From positions 15,138,202 to 15,202,201 of the forward strand of contig CM019716.1 in the NCBI GenBank assembly GCA_009760885.1: a stretch of 64,000 nucleotides of DNA. The letters are read 5' to 3'. Made by a program: the position numbers and the translations under genes. The DNA is from Achatina immaculata (Eukaryota; Mollusca; Gastropoda; Stylommatophora; Achatinidae). Of this stretch, positions 58,596-64,000 are shown piece by piece. How positions within the stretch are numbered: position 1 is the stretch's first letter; the number at the start of each line of letters is the position of its first letter. The notes under the pieces were generated by a model, which worked only from the letters and a program-made list of their open reading frames with translations, searched no databases and was not told the DNA's origin.

Positions 58596-59030
58596 ATATA
58601 TTGAGTGAGTGAGTGAGTGAGTGAGTGGGTGAGTGAGTGAGTGGGTGAGTGAGTGAGTGAGTGAGTGAGTGAGTGGGTGAGCGAGTGAGTGAGTGAGTGG
58701 GCGAGTGAGTGAGTGAGTGAGTGAGTGAGTGGGTGAGTGAGTGGGTGAGTGAGTGAGTGAGTGAGTGAGTGAGTGGGTGAGTGAGTGAGTGGGTGAGTGA
58801 GTGGGTGAGTGAGTGAGTGGGTAAGTGAGTGAGTGAGTGGGTGAGTGAGTGAGTGAGTGAGTGAATGAGTGAGTGAGTGAGTGGGTGAGTGAGTGAGTGA
58901 GTGAGTGAGTGAGTGAGTGAGTGAGTGAGTGAGTGAGTGAGTGGGTGAGTGAGTGAGTGAGTGAGTGGGTAAGTGAGTGGGTGAGTGAGTGAGTGAGTGA
59001 ATGAGTGAGTGAGTGAGTGAGTGAGAGATT
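58596..59030. repeat. (GAGT)n microsatellite, about 430 bp
   Basis: GAGT tetranucleotides with regular GGGT interruptions. Confidence 0.97.
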
Positions 59031-59337
59031 TTTACATTTTACTTCATCACTGAGCGAATTTATGAGTGAGGGAAATTACAAATTGTGAGAAAATGAGATG
59101 AATTCGGAAACATAAGATATTCGTATATCTTTATCTTTTGCTTACATGTAAAAAAAATACTTTGTATAAAATTACTGATTTTTGTATTTGCTATGACCGT
59201 TTATTTTCGAGATTTGATAATAAATGCAGGTTAAAACTTTCGTCGTTACACCTTTGTTTAGTGTTTCATTTTGTCGGGTGGAAAAGAAACAAGTGGACGG
59301 GGAGTCCAGAAGCAGATAACGGCGAGATAAAGATAAA

Positions 59338-59341
<4 letters not shown>

Positions 59342-59401
<60 letters not shown>

Positions 59402-59530
59402 CTGACTGACTGACTGAGCTTTACTTGTAAAGTGTGAAGAATTGAACAAGTAGGCCCGTGTGATATTCTGCCCTTTCTCATAAATCTTTCTCTCTGTTTC
59501 CGACATTCTATATCATATAGCGCAAATGTG
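59342..59530 (-). mobile_element. (GA)n and LINE family 'J' 3' end, unit B copy
   Basis: GA microsatellite at 59342-59400, then on the - strand the LINE 3' end (AGGGCAGAATATCACACGGG, CCTACTTGTTCAATTC) with a (TCAG)n tail. Co-linear with 39763-39935. Confidence 0.78.
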
Positions 59531-60245
59531 GTAAGGATTTAAGAAACATGATTAAAATTTGAATAGCACCGCGGAAACAAAATAAAAATTATAAAATAAA
59601 ACATCAACGTTTCACTCCTACCTGTGCTTTCGATGACATTATCTGAAAACGTTAGCAACTTTTACAACTTAAACAGTCGTGGTCGCTTTTATCTGAAGAA
59701 AAAAATAATACTGGTCCACTAGACATTTGTTGACCACAGAAGTGCAGACTTTCTTATAGTAGCAATAGTTTTGTAAGGTGGTTACAAGATTAAAGCAGAA
59801 ATTATCTCTTTATTACTCTGACCTCCCCTAGATGATACAAGTTTATGGAAATAAAATCATGTTGTAGTCGTTCTGGGTATTTTCGCGATAACTGTGTGTG
59901 GAAATAAAAATAAAAATGTGGTTCACCCGGTGTACTTTCGCTAAAACTGTGTCAAGGAAAATGTGCTTCGTCCAGACTGTTTACACCTAGGCATTAAAAC
60001 ATCGTGACCTATGCCATACACCGAAAGAATCGTCAGTAACTGAATATTCATAGCAGTCAACATTTTATTTTGTGAGTTACTAGTAGAGCTGAAACATAAC
60101 AATGGTTTTTGCTTCTAAGAGCCATGAATGAGGATTTATAGACGGTACCTGAAATTCGAAGTAGAGAAAATAACATATCGTGAGTGAGAATATATTCAAT
60201 ATAAGGTTAATAATAGAGAAATGCAGAGAGTTTAACGTGAATCTA

Positions 60246-61236
60246 TATTTATCTTTTATAGACCACTCAAAGGCATTTGATTGGGTACAACACCAGAAAC
60301 TTTGGGGAATAATGAGAAAAGAAAGGGATTTCCAACACATTTGATACAATTAACATCACTGCTGTATCTAGACCACCAGGTAGCAGTAAGAATAAATGGT
60401 GAAACAACTTCGTCTGACATAAAACAAGGGGTCCGTCAAGGGTTCATATTGTTATCTTACTTATTTAACTTGTATACTGAAAATATAATGAGGAATGTTA
60501 GAGAAGATGCAGACAAAGAATATTACGATGCCATAACAATTGGAGGTTATGAAATGCCAGAGATTAGATATGTTGATGATACAGTATTACTGCCCACAAT
60601 ACAAAAAAGGAATGGAAAAACTAATTATGTCAGTCTTTAAGAATTGCGAAGAGCAAAATCTTTATCTTAATGCGAAGAAAACTAAATTGATGACAACTGA
60701 CAAAAAAAAAAAAAAAAACATAAAACGAGGCAGCTGAAATATGTATCAATGAGGAAAAATTGGAAGCAGTGGAGCGTTTTGAATATCTTGGATCACTACT
60801 AACTAATAATGAATAATGGAGATACACTGAGAGACATTAAAAAGAGGACATCTATCGCTGTTCAGAAAGTAACACAACTAAAGAATCTGTGGAGAGGAAC
60901 AGATAGAGCTACAAAAATAAGATTTTTAAGGGCATGCATCTTTCCCATCGCAACATATGCTTATGAGACCTGGACACTTAACAAAACATCTGAGAAACAC
61001 ATAAATGGCTTTGAATGCAAATGCTACAGAAGAGTTCTTCAAATACCATGGACACAGAAAAGAACAAATATATACATACTACAAGAACATAATATTGAAG
61101 AAGGCTGGCTAGTAAAAAGGATTAAACAGAGAACACTTAAATATTTTGGACACATTAAACGTCATGATAATCCAGAGAAGACCGTCTTGGAAGGAAAAAT
61201 AATGGGAAAAAGAGAGGAAGACCAAGGTGAAGATGG
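60246..61236 (+). mobile_element. LINE family 'G', 5' piece of a copy split by a Penelope element
   Basis: FIDHSKAFDWVQHQKLWGIM (RT), then DIKQGVRQGFILLSYLFNLY, RYVDDTVLL (YADD box with Val), NLYLNAKKTKLMTT, then a poly-A slip at 60706 and FEYLGSLLTNN, ATKIRFLRACIFPIATYAYE, TWTLNKTSEKHINGFECKCY, WTQKRTNIYILQEHNIEEGW, KTVLEGKIMGK. It breaks at 61236 and resumes at 62846. Confidence 0.92.
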
Positions 61237-62845
61237 GTCCCAGTTATGCATGTCTATTTATGAGCTTTCTGGAATTCAAATTATGGGAAACCTACACTGG
61301 CAGAGTTCCAGAATTCTATAAAAGGTACATAGATGATGGCACTGGAGTCACAAGTATGCCACAGGAAGAGCTAAAAAATTTATTGAATTTGCCAACTCGC
61401 TCAACAATAACATAAAATTCACTTATAAAATTTCTGACAAGTCAATTTTTTTAGACATTAAAATTTCTATTGGCACAAACAGGCTTTTTACCTCTGTATC
61501 TTACAAGCCCACCGACAGCCACACATATTTGCTTTACATCTCCTCCCATCCTGAAGCCTGTAAGAACTCCATCCCATACTCCCAACTCCTCCGTCTTCGC
61601 CGCATATGTCATGATAATTTGGACTTTATAGATCAGTCATTACAATTTTTCCGTCATCGCCACTACCCAGAAAAGGTCCTTCGGGAAGCCTTCAACCGTA
61701 TCCAACCAGTGAGCCGCAAAGAAGTATTCAGGAAAACGTCTGTTACTCCATCTGACCGAGTTAAGTTAGTACTGTCTTTCCACCCGCATGGTCAGATGGT
61801 TAAGAAAATTTTTTATCGTCATCCGCCGCTAATCCAACTCGACCCCGACACTCGCGACATTTTCTCTGATCCACCCCTGTTGGCATACAAACGTGAGCCA
61901 AACCTTAATGACATACTAGTCCACAGCCACTTGAAGCAGAGCCTTACATATGTTGACACCAGAAAATATAACCACCACCGCTGCGTTACCTGCCCTGTAG
62001 TCTGGGAAACGAAAACGATCACATTTCCCAAATCTATCCTCACTCTTCATGAGGGATTCACATACGAGTCCCGTAATGTGATATATGTCATCGTTTGCAA
62101 AAGATGCAGGAAAACGTATATTGGTGAGACTGGCCTCAGATTAAGGGACCGCATGCAAAAACATCTCTACGACATCGCCCAGCATGCTTCGAAACCAGTC
62201 CCAAATCATTTCAATGCCCCCAACCACAGAGGCAAATCTGATTTTCTGGTAACAGCCATCAATCAATGTCACGCAGATGACACAAGCCACCTGGCGCTTG
62301 GAGAACCGCTGCGTTCAAAATTATGGGACGCTGGATCCATACGGGTTACACTCGCTGTTCAGCTACACTTAAATTCTCTTCAATCATCATAATACCTCTC
62401 CACTAAGCTCCACTCCCTTCTTACTTGTCACACATAGTTCAAAACCTCCTCACAGCATCACTTTGCAACCCCTCTTCCTTAATCATCTATTTCAACTTCT
62501 CCTGGCTAGGTCAACATTGTATCACTCTCCCTCCCCTCCCCGGTTCCCCATCCACCACCCCCAGTTACAACCCACCGACTACATATCACAGGTCTCCATT
62601 TAAACAGTCTCCACGCTCTACTAAATCCATTCCTGACACACAGCGCCGGACAAGCCACATCCTACAATTTACAGCTAAGTACTCTATTTAATTTTTTAAA
62701 ATAGTATTCATGTGAATCTATACTTTATCTCCTCTCTCTATTTCTTCGTCCTGCATGTTTTTGTATGATTAAGGCTCACGCCGAAACGTCACAACTTTGT
62801 AGTCGTTAAGTAATAAAGCTGCTCCTACTTTTTTCCTAGTTTATA
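61237..62845 (+). mobile_element. Penelope-like element (RT/GIY-YIG), 5'-truncated, nested in a LINE
   Basis: The coding part runs 61237-62392. RT: SYACLFMSFLE and RYIDDG (YIDD catalytic pair at 61326-61337), a frameshift near 61373, then KFIEFANSLNNNIKFTYKIS, SIFLDIKISIGTNRLFTSVS, YKPTDSHTYLLYISSHPEAC, NSIPYSQLLRLRRICHD. The endonuclease is GIY-YIG: NVIYVIVCKRCRKTYIGETG, LRLRDRMQKHL, with CxxC between its two halves and an upstream HHRCVTCP Cys pair. That is the Neptune/Penelope-class layout. Apart from one frameshift the ORF is clean for 287 codons, so it is young. The 3'UTR to 62845 holds the hammerhead-like motif. The flanking 14-bp repeat CAAGG(T/C)GAAGATGG (61223-61236, 62846-62859) is its target duplication. 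Confidence 0.93.
62761..62794 (+). ncRNA. hammerhead-ribozyme-like motif in Penelope 3'UTR (probably degenerate)
   Basis: Order of parts: TTGT (stem I), ATGATTA at the CUGAUGA position, a GGC-TCAC-GCC hairpin (stem II), GAAA, C-G-UC (minimal stem III and GUC cleavage triplet), ACAA (stem I partner). It is repeated at 24521-24554 (+) and 55650-55683 (-). Two core bases differ from the consensus (C3 to A, G8 to U), so self-cleavage is doubtful. Penelope-like elements are known to carry minimal hammerheads. Confidence 0.45.
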
Positions 62846-63000
62846 CAAGGCGAAGATGGCTGCAAGACATCGTTGATGATCTGCAAATGGATGCATCAGC
62901 AGGAGGCCATCTTGGTTACAACCGAGAGGCCTACAGGAGAGCTGTTAGGGAGACAAAGTTCGACAAAGTATATGCAAATGAATGAATGAATGAATGAGAA
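62846..63000 (+). mobile_element. LINE family 'G', 3' piece after the Penelope insertion
   Basis: Resumes with RRWLQDIVDDLQMDASAGGH, then NREAYRRAVRETKFDKVYAN and stop, and a (TGAA)n tail. It completes the copy that breaks at 61236. Confidence 0.93.
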
Positions 63001-63084
63001 TAGGAGATTAACATAAAAAAAAACTAGTTTCTGTCTTGAAGACATTGTCACAGTACTTTCAGATATCGTTTACTTTTTGGGATT

Positions 63085-63845
63085 ACAGTAGACTTCATAA
63101 TGAAAAAATGCTGCACAGGTAACACAGGTATTGACTGGGTACATGGGACCCAACTAGAAGATCTTGATTTTGCTGATGACATAACTCTTATCAGTAATAA
63201 TGTGAATTCCATGCAAAAAAAAACAGATAGCCTGTCTTCACTGGGTAGCAAAATAGGACTTGAAATTAACAAGGACAAAACAAAAATAATGAAAATTCCC
63301 ATCAATCAAAATGAAAAAATACAAATAGAAGGGACAGATATTGAAGAAGTCAATCAATTTGCATACCTTGGCAGCTACATAGACCAGGATGGTGACACTA
63401 GAAAGGAAGTTAGAATCAGAATTGCAAAAGCAGCATCAATCTTCAAGAATCTTGAGAACATATGGAATTCAAAAGTTATAAGCACAAAAACCAAGTTAAG
63501 ACTATTCAATTCAAACGTAATATCCACCCTCATTTATGCATGCGAAAGCTGGAAAACAACTAAAGAAATAGAAGGGAAGTTGGACTCTTTTGAAAACAAA
63601 TGCCTAAGGAAAATACTCAGCATCAAGTGGAATGAATTCAAGAACAATGCAGAGATAAGACAGATGACTGAACAACTACCAGTCTCATGGGTGATCAGGA
63701 AAAGGAGATGGACATATGTTGGTTACTTGATGAGATGAAATGATCAGAGAATCCCAAAACAAGCTATCAAGTGAAACACAACAGGCCAAAGAAAAAGAGG
63801 CAGACGGCGTGAAACTCTGAAGAGGACATTATTAAGAGAGGTTAA
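63085..63845 (+). mobile_element. LINE family 'K', RT C-terminal half
   Basis: LEDLDFADDITLISNNVNSM (FADD catalytic box), GLEINKDKTKIMKI, FAYLGSYIDQDGDTRKEVRI, RLFNSNVISTLIYACESWKT, LRKILSIKWNEFKNNAEIRQ, VIRKRRWTYVGYLMR and stop, then GRRRETLKRTLLREV. A 212-codon frame is still open. Truncated at about 63845 by the next element. It lacks the 5' RT part. Confidence 0.92.
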
Positions 63846-64000
63846 ATTCTCTCTCTCTCTGAACCTTAAGTGCCCAGGGCACATGGGGCTTCCGCAAGGG
63901 TTTTCCACAAATGCCTGTCCTTCGCCTTTTTTTCTGCTCTTGCCTAGGTGAGCCCTCTATTGCTCAACATCATTTCTGTTGTTCTTCTCCATGTCTCTTT
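63846..64000 (-). mobile_element. LINE family 'M' 3' end, cut by the window edge
   Basis: - strand reads ETWRRTTEMMLSNRGLT-like codons, then KKGEGQAF and a 3' end CACTTAAGGTTCAGAGAGAG with the (GA)n tail at its left. It is the inverse orientation of the 44795 and 45815 copies and abuts the family K element directly. Confidence 0.88.

Larger units (their letters stand above)
48810..60245 (+). repeat. segmental duplication unit B (with receptor B)
   Basis: Partner of 32690-42100. It differs by LINE insertions (48915, about 50238-50777, 53219), the 1.4-kb element (51123), inverted Penelope ends (55608) and arrays at 56285-59030. It lacks the intron minisatellite and the LINE fragments at 37943 and 40655 of unit A. 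Confidence 0.85.

Noticed and set aside
63100..63738. 212-codon frame as a host gene
   Set aside because: It contains the LINE RT FADD box and the post-RT ACESW block. It is a retrotransposon fragment with copies at 31.9 and 43.9 kb.

Overview
This is animal nuclear DNA, AT-rich and dense in repeats. The content fits a lophotrochozoan, most likely a gastropod mollusc. The evidence is the set of decayed non-LTR retrotransposons, the tRNA-type SINEs, the GIY-YIG Penelope-like elements, and a pair of coding-intronless rhodopsin-class GPCRs of the kind that expands in gastropods. The clade call is inference. No prokaryotic, organellar or CRISPR features are seen.

Only two intact protein-coding genes are evident. 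They are paralogous seven-transmembrane receptors, A (CDS 36553-37665) and B (CDS 54213-55340), both on the + strand. Each has a conserved upstream promoter and 5'UTR exon (near 33.3 kb and 49.7 kb), one 5' intron (3.06 and 4.31 kb), and a single coding exon. Similarity continues through the flanks, so they lie on an old tandem segmental duplication (about 32.7-42.1 kb and 48.8-60.2 kb). Later insertions and array expansions have made the two halves diverge. A possible exon of an unidentified type II membrane protein occurs twice at 3.6 and 4.7 kb (- strand), inside an apparently identical 1,023-bp tandem duplication.

Layout. 0.85-2 kb: a 29-bp minisatellite and a hAT-type MITE. 3.2-5.5 kb: LINE debris and the 1,023-bp duplication. 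5.9-7.3 kb: SINEs. 9.3-11.7 kb: a 35-bp minisatellite interrupted by a 1.4-kb retroelement with a GAA tail. 12-20.3 kb: LINE relics, a long hairpin and a U2 snRNA retropseudogene. 22.9-25.9 kb: a 48-bp minisatellite, a Penelope 3' end and a GATA array. 26.2-31.5 kb: a Tc1/mariner pseudogene split by about 124 copies of a 35-bp repeat. 31.8-32.5 kb: a LINE. 32.7-43.5 kb: receptor unit A. 43.9-48.7 kb: LINE relics, a second 1-kb tandem duplication, and a LINE RNase H region carrying two minisatellites. 48.8-60.2 kb: receptor unit B, with nearly 3 kb of arrays downstream. 60.2-64 kb: a LINE carrying a nested Penelope element, then two further LINE fragments.

One theme recurs. Several minisatellites have units that are pieces of transposon coding sequence: a reverse transcriptase motif, a transposase helix-turn-helix, and a LINE RNase H and C-terminus. 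The unusual leads are a hammerhead-ribozyme-like motif in the Penelope 3' region, the Pro/Gln/Tyr-rich loop of the receptors, the GAA-tailed 1.4-kb element, and the U2 retrocopy.
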